From: Ostrinia nubilalis
Taxonomy: Eukaryota > Arthropoda > Insecta > Lepidoptera > Crambidae
Length of the DNA: 64,000 nucleotides
Assembly: GCF_963855985.1 (NCBI RefSeq)
Contig: NC_087110.1
Coordinates: 11,585,001 to 11,649,000, forward strand
Reading direction: 5' to 3'
Numbering within the stretch: the first letter of the stretch is position 1; the number at the start of each line of letters is the position of its first letter. Below, one piece after another: positions 11,806 to 23,940 of this stretch. A program made the translations under genes and the position numbers. The notes under the pieces are model-generated. The model was not told where the DNA came from. It ran no database searches and was given only the letters and a program-made list of their open reading frames with translations.

Positions 11806-12611
11806 AGGTCTGCGTGCTATGTTAATAGAGGTCGCACCAATTAAATAGTTCAACAGTTGATGGAGATCAATATGGTATAGCTCGAATTTATCAATACAGC
11901 AACACTGATTAATCGATTAATAATCGATTTATTAATAAGCACCTTTTCTAATGTTGATTGAGTCTGTTTCAAAAATCACATTACTTTGGAAGATGATGTG
12001 ACAAGAGGACGGGGCCAGTGTCGCAGAAATATGCCCAAAAAACAGAACATATCGCTAGTGACAGCAATAATGACAGCAGCGTCATCATATTATTGTAAAT
12101 AGTTTACATTGCTTGCGTAGTACTAATGATTATTCGAACGTTGAGTACTGACACCGCAGTGGATAATGAGCACATTCAAATGATGCGATGTGTATTAAAC
12201 AAAGCGATGTGAAACCCTAGGGTTACTAAAATTGTGACGTCAATTGCACCGCTCGACAAAACCCCTTAAGACCAATATTCCTAAATCCAGTTAAAAAATA
12301 GCATTGAATAAGTTATGTCCCTCACAAAAATGCAAATCCAGTTTAAACACGCCGTGATTGCTCTCAAATATTGGGTTACAAAGAAGACGTCGAGAGCAAA
12401 CCTTCGCCATTGATTGCCTTACGTTCCCATATTTTTGCATTTTCAGCCGGGGTATGCTTTTAGGGAAGAAAATCGGGAGAATGGGTTAAGCGTTTGTTTG
12501 TTAGTGTTTGCAAAAAAAAAAGGTTTTGAACCATTCTGAAATTAACCATTGCATTGGACGCCTAAGTTTAAATCCCTCCGCAGTAGAATGTAATGAGTAT
12601 AAAAAATCTAA

Positions 12612-12850
12612 AATCAAATTCAAAATTATCTTTATTTGCACAGACCAATTGAATTAGTTACAAATCGTCAAATTCTCTCAAGGAGTCAAATTCAAATTCA
12701 AATTCATTTATTCATTGCATCATGTAGTACATTGGATGTTAAATTGTAGTGTCTTAGATCTAAACATGTACCCTGCTGGACAAACATTTGGCAAGTGCTG
12801 AGAAGAAGCGCCGCAACAAACTCAGTCACCACTGTCTGCCGGTTTAAAAA
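12612..12850 (-). mobile_element. Two LINE 3' ends in minus orientation
   Basis: Tail (AAATTC)n repeats at 12615 and 12690. The second is followed by TTTATTCATTGCATCATG, TTGGCAAGTGCTGAGAAGAA and CACTGTCTGCCGG, the family also seen at 62938-63562. Confidence 0.7.
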
Positions 12851-12860
12851 TAGAAAAAAG

Positions 12861-14491
12861 TAGGAAGTTACAATACTTTCAGAAGCAAGTTAATTACCAC
12901 GCGTTCCCTTTGTTAAAAAGGTAGGGAAGGACCTACATACTCGTTATAAACACAGTACATCAAAATACATTAATATTACATAGATGATACTATATAGTGC
13001 TAATGGGACCCTGTGGCTGTAATAGGGCACGCAGCTGGGATTGTTTATTCTGGATAATTTCTAAAATGTTGTAACAAAAACTAAACCTGAGAAACTAAGC
13101 AACGTATTAAAAATATGTTTCACCACTACGTTAATGTTGCGTTGTAGTTCCAAAGCCCAAAAGGAACAGTAAACTAATTTTATATTAAGCTCTACCAGAG
13201 ACAATGATGGTTTTTAGCTGTTATAGTTTTGAATGATATGAATGCATGACGTAAAATTATTAAAAAATATTTTAAGGATATTTGTAAGCGAGTTGCTTTG
13301 TAGGAAATAATCTCTGGCACTATATTCTTATACTAAATCTATACCACTACATTTTCATAGTATAAAACAAAATCACCACACTCCAAAATCAAAATTTCCA
13401 CTATCTGTCCCTATGCTTATAAGTTTAAAACTACGCAACGGATTTTGATACAGTTTTAGTTATGATACAGTACATTTTGTTAGTACTAAATGACATGTCA
13501 TTATTTAATATTTTTAGGTAGAGCGTCATCTCTACTATTATTTCTAAAGCTCGCTTTTTACTTCTGCCTCTAAATCTTCTAAACAAATGGCCTGACTGTT
13601 CTCCCCGCATTGTGGCAATTTTGTCAGTAGGTACTGCAGGCCATTCCGCAGTGTTGCAGGGCGTACATCCCATTACGTCTTAATTAAACCAGCCACGGAA
13701 CTATGGCTAATGCATTATTTGCGGAAAATCTAGCTTTTTCCGGGAAATACCAGGTGGAAATTCGTGGCAAGGTTGGGTAAAAGGTCAACCTGGTATTCTT
13801 AGAATGAGGCCATTATAATACTTGGGTATTTAATTCGTGTGGTAGTTTCCTAATTCACAGGTAATGATAGTTTCTTCGATTTATAGGTAGAGAAATTTAA
13901 GTGTTAAATTGTAAATCTTGATTATTATTACTGACGGGATTGCTACCATGTACCTTAATTTTAAGTTTCCGATATTTCGGCATTACGGCAGGAGTAACTG
14001 AAGAAACTTGCGGGTGACCATGAAAGTTTAATAAAACAATACCTATTATTGTAAAACTTGGTTGTAGGTAGTTGATAATTTTTCGTTAGTTTATTTCCGA
14101 TTTCAACGAAACCTCTTGCTATTCTTCCGAGAACTGCACACCATTTTTTCCACGTAACTATTAAGTACAAAATAACGCTCAAAACTGTCATACATTCTGA
14201 TCTGTGATTGGTCTAAATATTGAAGTTAACAAATAAAAAGACTCAACAACTCAAGACTTGAAAATGAATTAAGTCGTCTAGTTTTAAGTTTCATTCTGTA
14301 ATATGCACCTAAGAGAGAAGTCTTACGGGCGTTGACGTTGCGGCATCTCTATAAGACTCAATATCCTTCAATATACTTGGTTTTCTTCAAAATAGCTCCG
14401 GCGAAATCGAATGATCCTAAACCACAAAAGCTGTATCCTTAGCGAAAACGTATGCGTCCCGAAATAAAAAAGCGCTTTCAATCTGTACCTC
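12861..14491. other. Gene-free intron stretch
   Basis: AT-rich. One repeat word, GGATTGCTACCATGTACCTT near 13938, recurs inverted near 18120. No coding signal. Confidence 0.45.
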
Positions 14492-14725
14492 TAGCATGAA
14501 CAAGTTTCGTCTTCGAATCGTTTGCGTATTCGACAAAATTCGATACTCAACCTTCGAATTAAACGATAAAGTGACAATTTTGATTCTCAAAATAAGTTTC
14601 GTTCAACCATTTCTCATACTAAGTTCACTTTACGACACGTTCACAAGGGCTGTAGTTTTTGTATTAAATCTTTTGATGGCGATTCGAATACGCAAACGAT
14701 TCGAACTCGAAAGTTTTTCGTGCTA
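14492..14725. mobile_element. MITE with about 40-bp terminal inverted repeats
   Basis: TAGCATGAACAAGTTTCGTC at the left and GAAAGTTTTTCGTGCTA at the right, extended by CGAATCGTTTGCGTATTCG and its complement. The start and end overlap CTAG palindromes. Confidence 0.8.
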
Positions 14726-15004
14726 GCCGTATTGTGTACTCCAACGTTTCTAATGACATTCTAAAATGCTAGCAATATCCGGCGAAGGCTGCACTTGTCG
14801 GGAAACTTGTGAAATGCGGTGCATGTTATTATAGAGATTCCAGAAATCGACATTGAAATAGCAAAGTTTGATATAGATCGGTTATTTTTGTATCGTGTTT
14901 GTCGCTGAAGTAAGAGATGTCCTTTCTCTGCCTAATCAATGTTTGACTGGTTGGTAGAGAATAGCAACACATCAAGTCCTCCATTTTTACACGTATAAAG
15001 TTCC

Positions 15005-15332
15005 TTCATTTCAGCCAAAATAATGACGTCTAAAGCCTGGTCCGTGAGCACGTAGAACGTAGATGTCGCACTCGCACACTCACTGCGGGCGCCCGTCGCA
15101 CAGTCGCGACAGCAACATAATTACGCGCGAGTGATAGGGATGGGTAGCTTGGGGTCATTGGACGGGATTCTACGTGCTCACGGACCAGGCTTTACTACTG
15201 GACAAATGCCATCCTCAAGGATTTCCACAACGACCGGCCCTGCGCTGCCCGCATCCAGGCACTTCCCGCGACCTTCATCAGATCGTCGGTCCACCTAGTG
15301 GGTGGCCTGCCCACACTACGTCTTCCGGCGCA
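15005..15332 (-). mobile_element. RTE 3' end interrupted by a TA-MITE
   Basis: The RTE sequence breaks at 15031 (AATGACGTC) and resumes at 15195 (CTACTGGACAAATGCC) through CAGATCGTCGGTCCACC. The 160-bp MITE at 15033-15192 lies between, flanked by TA. Confidence 0.8.
15033..15192. mobile_element. TA-flanked MITE, 160 bp, inside an RTE end
   Basis: Perfect 25-bp TIR starting AAGCCTGGTCCGTGAGCACG, TA on both sides. The interrupted RTE gives the empty-site sequence. Confidence 0.9.
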
Positions 15333-15439
15333 AGTAAGTAAAGTGCGCAGACTCTATTATGGGCCTACATAAGTTTTTCTGTGGGGTTCGAACCAAAAGG
15401 CAACGGAAATCCAAAATTCCTCAAATTTTGCAGCGAACA

Positions 15440-15590
15440 CAAGTACACAAGTTTATATTACTTTTTATTTAATGTTAAAAAAACTCATGAAACTCATTTA
15501 TTTATGCAAGTAGACTTTAAAAAGCACTTTTACAAGTCCCAGTATTAACCCTACTACTGCTTCAGGACAATAATTGGGCCATGAGATAAG
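15440..15590 (-). mobile_element. Jockey/CR1-like LINE 3' end, minus orientation
   Basis: CTCATGAAACTCATTTATTT, ACAAGTCCCAGTATTAACCC, ACTGCTTCAGGACAATAATT. Confidence 0.65.
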
Positions 15591-16310
15591 GCACAGCTAC
15601 AGAGAACGAACTAAAAACAATACATTTGACATAACTACAATTCTTCAACAGAATTAATTCTGAGCTACTTGCTTTACGTTATTTATTTGTAGAACTAAAA
15701 TTTAAGAGAGCAAAGTCGCAAACATAAACTACCGTGGCATCATATCAAAAAGCATCAATACATCTAAACAATCCAATAACTATTGACAAATGACGTATGG
15801 AATCGCTCAGCAATAAAGAACGAATGACATCTAGCTTTATCGGCGTAGACAGACAGACATAAAAGCTGCCTGACGTCTAGGACAACTATAAAATATCAGA
15901 GGTAATAAGAATTTCGTACGTGATATGAGAGAAACAGATTTTTATGGTTCGTATCACTTGATTTTGATGCTAAATTTTCAGAACGAAATGAAATTTGAAG
16001 AAAACTAGGATCTTTTTCATTCCTCAATTCTTTATGATATTTGTTAACACCGACGATAAAAGAGTATAAGCTTGTTATAGAAAAATCATTTCATGTTTAG
16101 TGTTGATATCCATTTGAAAAATTTACTGTCTTGAATTGAAATGAAACACCCTAAACTTTTATGAATTATATTTTACTGTGCATATTATAATGCTAACTGG
16201 TACATAAGGCCTATTTAATACTGCGTGGCATAATTCTCCGCCAGGTAGTATTTAGATAAACAGAAAAGATTCGTATTGATAAAAAAAATGGTATGATGGC
16301 GCTATACTTA

Positions 16311-16717
16311 GGCCAGAACACACGGTGAAACGCAATTGCAAGTTGCATCTAAGTTTCAAACATCTATAGTCTGGTCCGCGAGCACGTAGAATTTTGTCCA
16401 ATGACCCCAAGCCACCCATCCTTATCGCTCGCGCGTAATTATGTTGCTGTCGCGTTCGCAAACTCACTGCAGGCGCCCGTCGCACAGTCGCGACAGCAAT
16501 ATATTATTACGCGCTAGCGATAAGGATGGGTAGCTTGGGGTCATTGGACAAAATTCTACATGCTCACAGATCGGGCTTTAACCATTTCAAACCGGTTTCA
16601 AACTTATCGCGTCATGTGTGGTCTCTCAACGGAATATATGGCAGAAACTTAGATGCAACTCAAAAGTAACTAGAAGTTGCAGTTTCGTTGCAATTGCGTT
16701 TCACCGTGTTCTGGGCC
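16311..16717. mobile_element. TTA-flanked (Harbinger-like) MITE hosting a second MITE
   Basis: TTA|GGCCAGAACACACGGTGAAA and TTTCACCGTGTTCTGGGCC|TTA. The subterminal AGTTGCATCTAAGTTT is also inverted at the right. Confidence 0.8.
16367..16578. mobile_element. TA-flanked MITE, 212-bp palindromic copy
   Basis: Same family as 15033-15192. Both halves contain the TTTTGTCCAATGACCCCAAG and CATCCTTATCGCT blocks in inverted orientation, so almost the whole element folds back. It is nested in the 16311-16717 MITE. Confidence 0.85.
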
Positions 16718-17117
16718 TTAGCGTTAAAAATTGCGGCAGATTTTTTGCTACGTTTTTCTATAAACCCTTGTTAGCTACAGACAGAAGCGCACATTTGTTA
16801 GCTACAGACTTCCACTAAAAACACGTACTGTTACGAGCTCGCTAGTGGTTAATAAGTTCTAAAAAATCGACAGTGTCACAACTCTCCTCTGCAGCTCTGT
16901 TACAACACACCTCGGTCTCCCTTACATAATATCTAAAGACACTAATGCGACGTGTTTGTTATTGTCCGTGTAAGTGGTAAACAAATGAACTACGCCGTGA
17001 TTGCAGCCACCTACGAGTGTAATCATGAGCTGCCGTGCTCCCATGGTGGTTCAAGGCAGAAGATCATTTAGGGTTCATGTATCATGTTCATAGAAGAAGA
17101 CGTAAGAAGGTTTCAAT

Positions 17118-17560
17118 TTCAAATACCGGCCAAGTGGGAGTCAGACTCGCACATCGAGGGTTCCGCACAATCTTTATTTCAATAACTACAAAAAAAAATT
17201 AAAAAAACTAAAAGAATTAAAAATGTCTAAGTATAAGCTTGTGCCAATGGAGCTCTTTCATACGATACCCCACATGATACGGTTAGCTCAATTTAAAAAT
17301 TGAACCGCAGTTCCTTGCTTATAGATCCTGTTTTTTATGATTTAATTACAAATGCATAGTTTTCATACTTTTCTTACACTATTTTTTAACTTTTTACATG
17401 ATTTTCAAGTAACACATGCGTCCAAATAATAAAAAAAACTGTCTTGTTTTTTTAACCGTGCAATCCCATGACTTGCGCCATCACTGCAAGAAAAGCTTAC
17501 ACAAACTCAATTTTCGTCGTTACCGAGGTTCGTCTGGGGGCGCTTAAGTCGCCGACTGCA
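17118..17560 (+). repeat. Degraded GGCCAAGTGnGAGTC repeat
   Basis: ACCGGCCAAGTGGGAGTCAG and GACTCGCACATCGAGGGTTC mark a repeat common in Lepidoptera. What follows is AT-rich and noncoding; the class is not identified. Confidence 0.45.
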
Positions 17561-18544
17561 GGCAACTTTGTCCTGATTTATATGTTTCACTTGGCCATGT
17601 AATGTGCACCATCTTTGAGGGTTAATTTTACGTGATACATTGTAGAACTTGATTCAAAGTGTAAGAAATTATACTGGAGTACTATTACTACAAAAGAAAT
17701 GGGTAGAAAATGTTACTAGAGTTTTCTATTTAAAAAAAAAATAGTTTCACTTAATTATTTCAATTAGTATGGTGTACTAGAAAAAAATTAAAGGGATAAA
17801 AACTTCTGTATTTTTTTAGCAATGCATAACGCTACTTAGCGTTAAAAGACTAAAATCTGTTAAAATGACACCCTGTATTTTTATTGCATCGGTTGTTATG
17901 GTTCATTATAAGGATGAAACTCTAACAAACTTGATAAGTAAATCAAATAAAGGAAGCATGAAATCTTAAATTATTATTTTTTCCAAAAAATGGTAAAGGA
18001 ATTTGGGAATTTTCGTATTTCAATGTTCCTTGTGTAATAATATATTGTTTTAAACTTTCATGGTCACTAACATAATTATTATTTAATTAATTGAACCTTA
18101 ATTTTGAGTTTCCGATATTAAGGTACATGGTAGCAATCCTGTCAGGAATAATAACCTTGTGTAACATTTTCTTGTTCCTCTTATCTCCACGAACGACATT
18201 CACACTTGGCAACACGTTATTCTGTTAGCAAACAAAACTTTTAATTAGTGCGCAACTTCTGCTACATTGCACTGGCGGGAGATTTTTTAATCTGGCTTCG
18301 AAATTGTGTAATTATTTTAGTTTGCTGAAATGAGTTGGCAGTTTAGCGAGGGTGAAATGTTTTTTATATGTACCAGTCCTAAGTAATTAATAATTATTTA
18401 AGTTTATAAGTAGAAATGACAGTTTTCTAAGCGTTAAGTAGATAGTAGCTATTTCAATTTGCAGGCAGATTAATAAACATCTTTTCATTATTTCGTTCAA
18501 AAACTAGGTAGGTACACAACTTTATGATGTGTGTACGGGACTAT
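17561..18544. other. Gene-free intron stretch
   Basis: AT-rich and without recognisable genes. It holds the inverted partner (18118-18150) of the repeat word near 13938. Confidence 0.45.
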
Positions 18545-18750
18545 TTCCATCTCTTGTTCCCACCACTGCAACTCCTGTGTAGCCAATAAAAACCCAACCA
18601 GTGAGGGTCAAGTTTGTCCGCCAATAAAAAACCCAACCAGTAAAAGTCAAATATGTCCCGGGGGAAAGTTAGTCATAGGACCCGTAACGAATTTAATCAG
18701 AAGAACATAGGAGAAGTTCGAAGTTAAAGTTCAACTTCTCTCCAGTGCAA
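18545..18750 (-). repeat. GGTTGGGTTTTTATTGG repeat with internal duplication
   Basis: The CCAATAAAAACCCAACCAGT segment occurs twice in tandem (about 18579 and 18621), showing a local duplication within this copy. Confidence 0.65.
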
Positions 18751-18789
18751 AGCGGATGACAGGAGACAAAACAAATGTGTTTAGCTTAA

Positions 18790-18950
18790 GAGCGCTTTCA
18801 CATTAGGGCGTTAGCAGCCCGACTGCAGCGCGGCAGCGGCGTTTTTATAATGTTAAGGCATGCATCCGTGGTCACATAGTATAATATTATCGGCAGAGCG
18901 TCTGTCGCGCGTTTGTCGCCCTGCTAAATCGCCTAAATGTGAAAGCGCTC
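18790..18950. mobile_element. TAA-flanked MITE, 161 bp
   Basis: TAA|GAGCGCTTTCACATTAGGGC and TTAGGTGA-like right end read as CGCCTAAATGTGAAAGCGCTC|TAA. The interior is GC-rich. Confidence 0.75.
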
Positions 18951-19524
18951 TAACACTAAAATTGAGTGTCTTATGCATCAAATTGCGTAATTTTTTATAT
19001 TTTTTTCACACAGGCTAAAATTTTATTTATGTTCCGAAACCTACGTCGACAAACTCTCGGGAAAAAGCAAGTGCCTGAATAAATTAACTCCGCCATATTT
19101 GTTTCGTTGAAAAATCGAAACAACCGAGCATTTATTCGGTTTTCGTATCAAACCAATGTTTGCAAAGAACACACACGACGGATCCATTTCATATCGCGAC
19201 TCTGATTGAACACAAATAAGAATTAAAACGTACTCAACTGTATGAGTGCGGAGCGAAGTAAATTGTGTGGTGCGCTGTGTGCTTAAAATGATTTGTAAGT
19301 ATGAATTATGAGTGTCTGTGTTCAGTCTATCATGACGGTTATCATCTGCACTAATAATAAGGCAATAGAATATAAATTTTGGAGCCTTTTCAATACAAAC
19401 AAACAAATAACTTTCTTTCTTCCTTATAGGTGAGACCGATGAGAGTTTGTGTCATAGAGTCTTATGGATTCTATAGTCACCTGATTATTTTCAAAATAAT
19501 CATATTGACGCTTTGTATTTTAAA

Positions 19525-19727
19525 CTAGCGGCCGCCCGCGACTTCGTACGCGTGGATCCCGTTTTACCCCCTTAGCGGTGGAGTTTCATAAAATCCTTTC
19601 TTAGCGGATGCCTGCCTACGTCATAACATCTACCTGCATGCCAAATTTCAGCCCGATCCATCCAGTGGTTTGGGCTGTACGTTAATAGATCACTATGTCA
19701 GTCAGTCAGTCAGTCAGTCAGTCCATT
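19525..19727 (-). mobile_element. Helitron-like element, GCGGCCGCTAG family, minus orientation
   Basis: Starts CTAGCGGCCGCCCGCGACTT, continues GTGGATCCCGTTTTACCCCC and CATCTACCTGCATGCC, and ends in a (GTCA)n run. Confidence 0.75.
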
Positions 19728-20352
19728 ATAGGACACCACATGAAATTTCAAGAGTATTGATAGTGTGTATAAGCTCGCTTCAATTTTCTTGAAAAGATCC
19801 TCATACTACTCGTATTATTGACTGAATAATTCAGGATGTGTTTTATTTTCAGTTCCGTTTCAGTTTCAACAAATATTGGCCCGAATACTCAATCGAGTAT
19901 TATTCGGTATTTCTCATTGTTGTGGATTAAGCCAACCACTTGAAGTATTTATTCAGTATATTCTCTGAGCTTTATACAGCCTGAATTGAGCCTGAAATTC
20001 AGTGTTATTTCAGATTAGTTTCCAAACAATTCTAGTAAAAATTTTTAGCGAGAACTATTTTAAATTTATTAAAAGCTTTTCTATCAAACCGGCTTGTTAA
20101 TTTTGTCGCTGGATTTTAAGGAATTTGCATTTAGAAAAAGCTTAAATTTTTGTTTGGCAGAGTTCACGTGCTTCGTATAGTGCATCATTATTATAAATGT
20201 TGCGTAGTTTTTAGATGGCGCACTGTAAAATGTAAAATAAAATTAGGTAGGTATCTTTTGTTATCCTATGTTTACTTTTAGTTACTTCCTACTCCAAAAA
20301 CACAAATATTGGACTTCCTAATGATAGATAAATAAGTTATAGTACTTACACT

Positions 20353-20438
20353 TACCGGCGCAGGACCGGTCTTTGTGGAAAACCTTGAGGGAGGCCTTTG
20401 TCCAGCAGTGGACGTCTTTCAGCTGAAACGAACGAACC
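20353..20438 (+). mobile_element. RTE 3' terminal fragment
   Basis: GGCGCAGGACCGGTCTTTGT, then GAGGCCTTTGTCCAGCAGTG and a GAAC tail. Confidence 0.75.
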
Positions 20439-20876
20439 TAGAATTGTCTACTTGCTCACATCATGGTGCTTGACGTTACGAAGCAAATAAAAACCATTAG
20501 AACCTTGAAAATCGAATCCCTTAAAATCCCAAACAGTAGCCGAAAAAAGCATTTATAAAGACATCACATACTCCACGTTTATATCACCTGTCCATAATAA
20601 TGATATGACTTTAATAAATCTACCTGACACCGATGAATATTGATGTAGTACCTACGGTCTGCAAAAACGCGCGAAATATCATTATGTATTAGAATATCAA
20701 TGACGTATGAGTGATCAATGATTGTTTAAATAACGGATGGGCTGAGTCAAAAATTTGGGAGGAAAATATTTGTTTTAGGCTGGCTTCATACGTTGGCCTC
20801 AATGTTTGTGCCAATGACATTCGTGCAATGCGTTGATCAAAAAAATTGGCACCAACGTTAGGACAAGCTATTTTCT

Positions 20877-21052
20877 TTGAACTCCTTCTTTGTTCTTCTG
20901 ATTAATTTCGTTGCGGGTCCAATAACAGTTAACTTTCCCCAGGAACAAACTTGACCTTCACCGGTTGGGTTTTTATTGACAGTCAAGCTGTAGATCCTGT
21001 CTAGACAGGAGTTGCAGCGGTGGAAACGAGAGGTGGGAACAGTCCCGTGAAA
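20877..21052 (+). repeat. GGTTGGGTTTTTATTGG interspersed repeat
   Basis: GTTCTTCTGATTAATTTCGT, GGGTCCAATAACAGTTAACT, CACCGGTTGGGTTTTTATTG, GGAGTTGCAGCGGTGGAAAC. Other copies: 3430-3615, 18545-18750 (minus, with an internal partial duplication), 33750-33890, 42098-42262 (minus), 45893-46022 and 61150-61240. The family class is not recognised; no clear TIR or tRNA head is visible. Confidence 0.7.
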
Positions 21053-21675
21053 GCTATTTTCCTCTCTGGTTCATTAAGTTTGACAAGTGGCGTTAAAACC
21101 AACCAGACGTGTGAAGCCGGCCTTACCGTTTATCCAAGTAAAAACTAATATTAGGTATTTGTGTATTGGAAATTAGGAGCAATTAAAATTTAACTATGAT
21201 GTAGGTAAACGTATTAGGTGTAGTAATAAAATACTGCTTGGGTAATAAGAAAATTGCGATCAAATGTTCCTATACCTAACTCTGTCTATCATTTTAACGG
21301 ATAAAACTTTTTGAAAAGTTTTAATTCCTTGACTTACTGTGTGTATCTTTTGCCTTAAATGTAGGTCAGAGAATTGGGTAAAAAAGTTTCCTCATTTCCC
21401 ATTGTAAGAAGTTAATCTGCTACGAATAACATTTTTTGCCCCTTTGAAGTGAAAAATACTTTTCATATAAACCCGAAGAATTTTAATGAAAACATAACCC
21501 TCCTTTTGGCGCAGCTGGGTAAAAAATAATGGTGGGACTTTATTTTTCTGACGGTACAGGTCATTTCAGGTGATTTTTCAAAAACACGACTGTAATTACA
21601 CGTATATTAGGTGTATAATGATAATGATGCACGCTTTACACGAGTAGAGGTTTCTGGTGTTATCTACACTTTTAC

Positions 21676-21827
21676 ATCTACACTAATTATAAAGAGGAAA
21701 TATTTGTTTGTTTGTATTAAATAGGCTCCAAAACTATTGGACCGATTTGAAAAATTCTAGATTATTTCTGATGAACACGAATACGATTATTACGTACGAT
21801 GATAAGAAGTTTGCCGGGACCAGCTAT
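21676..21827 (+). mobile_element. Helitron-like fragment
   Basis: ATCTACACTAATTATAAAGA at the 5' side and TTTGCCGGGACCAGCTA at the 3' side. Internal sequence is lost. Confidence 0.5.
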
Positions 21828-22507
21828 TTTTATATCAAACCTTCTGATTACGAGGATGCACATAATATCACTTCCAGCATGTAAATAGGAAAACCTTTAC
21901 GAAAAGTAGTTTAAAAAATATGTACGCCTGACATAATTTTTTAAGGTAGGTATTTTAAGTCACAAGTAGTGATTGAAACTTATATACTTTTTTATCACAA
22001 TAGAAGCTCTGAGGTGTGATAGTGCTAATGATCCCAAATACTGTACTTAGTAGTAGGTAAATATGAAAATTCATTAACCACGTCATGGAAAATCGGAATA
22101 TCCTGGACCTCCTGTGTTTCTCTATTCTACATCTGTGCCCACGATTTTCTATCAAAAACCTATCTTTATCATTTAAACCTACAATAACAGTTTTTTTGAA
22201 GTCATGGAACCTAAATCCTCACGGAGACCGCGGTAACAACTGACTTATACTGTGTCTCGCTTCACCACCAGCGAAAGGCCTGTCCTGCCTTTTAGTCACG
22301 ATTCTGGCCATAACATACCAATAAACCACCAACTTATAATGGACCAAACATGCCATAGATCAGCTCAATATCGCACCCATACATCACCCACTCCCATCGG
22401 CCAACTTCGTCTAATATCTAGATCTAACCGCCAAAGTTTCCTATCAATTCGGTTATTTAAGATAGCTATCTAATACAGAGCTGTGTACGGTCGAGAGAAA
22501 TTATCAA

Positions 22508-22711
22508 TCTTATATATATATATAAAAGAAAGTCGTGTTAGTTACTCCACTTATAACTCAAGAACGGCTGAACCGATTTAGCTGAAAATTGTCAGGGAGG
22601 TAGTTTAGAGCCAGGAGAAGGACATAGGATACTTTTTATCCCGTTCGAAATAAAAAAAAGTCTGCTTATTTATTGCCATTAAGGCGGAACAAAGTTCGCC
22701 GGGTCAGCTAG
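22508..22711 (+). mobile_element. Helitron-like element with CCGGGTCAGCTAG end
   Basis: ATATATATATAAAAGAAAGT start, CGGCTGAACCGATTTAGCTG inside, GTTCGCCGGGTCAGCTAG end. Confidence 0.7.
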
Positions 22712-22712
22712 T

Positions 22713-22758
22713 ATCTTATAAAAGGGGGAAAAATTATCTTATAAAAGGGGGAAAAATC
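22713..22758 (+). repeat. Two-copy 23-bp direct repeat after a Helitron end
   Basis: ATCTTATAAAAGGGGGAAAA-type units are repeated twice in tandem directly after the CTAG terminus. Confidence 0.7.
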
Positions 22759-23015
22759 TGCAGTCAGCGGCGCGCACGTGATGCCAATAGCTGAGGTTGA
22801 GCTGCGTTTGAATTGGGGCAACCTTTTTAGGGTGTATAAACGTTGTGTTTGTGATTCTTATTTATTTGTGATTGGGGTGGTTTTCCAACAAAATAGATAG
22901 TCTGATGTGCTGTTGATTGTACAGCAAAATTTTCATAAATGTTGTGCTTTAGAGAGTCGAGAGTATAGCAGATAATTAGTCCATCGTGAGCAAAAAGTCT
23001 ACTAACAGCAAAATT

Positions 23016-23083
23016 CGTTCAAATTGTAGTTTTAAAGTTATTAGGAAAAAACAGATTTTAACTTTAAAACTACAATTTGAACG
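23016..23083. repeat. Perfect 25-bp inverted repeat hairpin
   Basis: 23016-23040 and 23059-23083 are exact reverse complements (CGTTCAAATTGTAGTTTTAA and five more bases) around an 18-nt loop. Confidence 0.9.
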
Positions 23084-23940
23084 AGCACACAGCAGAGTAA
23101 GACGTAGATAACTGGGGCAATATTAAGAAGTTTTCTTCAGAAAATAAACCTTCATGGAAGAATAGAAAGTATGTGACTTGACAATATTATTCAAATTAAA
23201 GCTTAGAATTTAATATAATTTTGAGTCTCGTTTCATAATTAGGAACTAATAACGTAAGAAATAATAATGCTTGGAAACCAAAAAAGACGGAAAAAAATGT
23301 GCGATTCCAGAAACCTGGTTTAAAATGGTCAAAATAGAAAATACACTATCTTCATACCATCATCCAGAGCTCTGGACATTTCAGCAGAAGAAAATTATTT
23401 GCTAAAACTTTTAATACAAAACTCATGGTCAAGTAACTCTCCCAAACGAACGCGCCACTATTTCTTGGCACGTCCCAAATATCACGTAGATATACTTACT
23501 GTGATATAATTATTCGCCGGACCAAATTTGTGACCGCCATTGGGCGTCTCTCTGTCTGCGAATAACTTTGCTTATACACATATTAAGGATTCGCCACACT
23601 GGATGCGTTATGACTGTGGTCTGCGGTCAGATCACAGTGAACGCAGCCCGCATCATGTATTCTATGAACAACATTGTCGGTCAGGGCAATCGGTCAGCGA
23701 TCGTGACTAGGCAATCTGCCATAAAAGCTGATTTTTCTGTACAATATTTGGGCAATAATCAGAAGAAGTTTCCTCATCAACCAGACAGTTTTGACAGTTC
23801 CAACTCCTTGCCAGACAGTTTTTTTAGGGTAGCTCCCAAAGCCACCATGACCCAAACTTCATGATGCACCAACATTCTAACCTATACTATTGGGAGCATA
23901 CGCTGACTAACTTTCAGCTTTTATAAAACGACGCAGGTCT

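Noticed and set aside
19041..19406. 121-codon minus-strand open frame
   Set aside because: No recognisable motif, no splice context and composition like the surrounding AT-rich DNA; it could easily arise by chance.
23568..23864. 98-codon plus-strand frame
   Set aside because: It starts in flanking DNA and runs through the TIR of the TTA-flanked MITE; no conserved motif.
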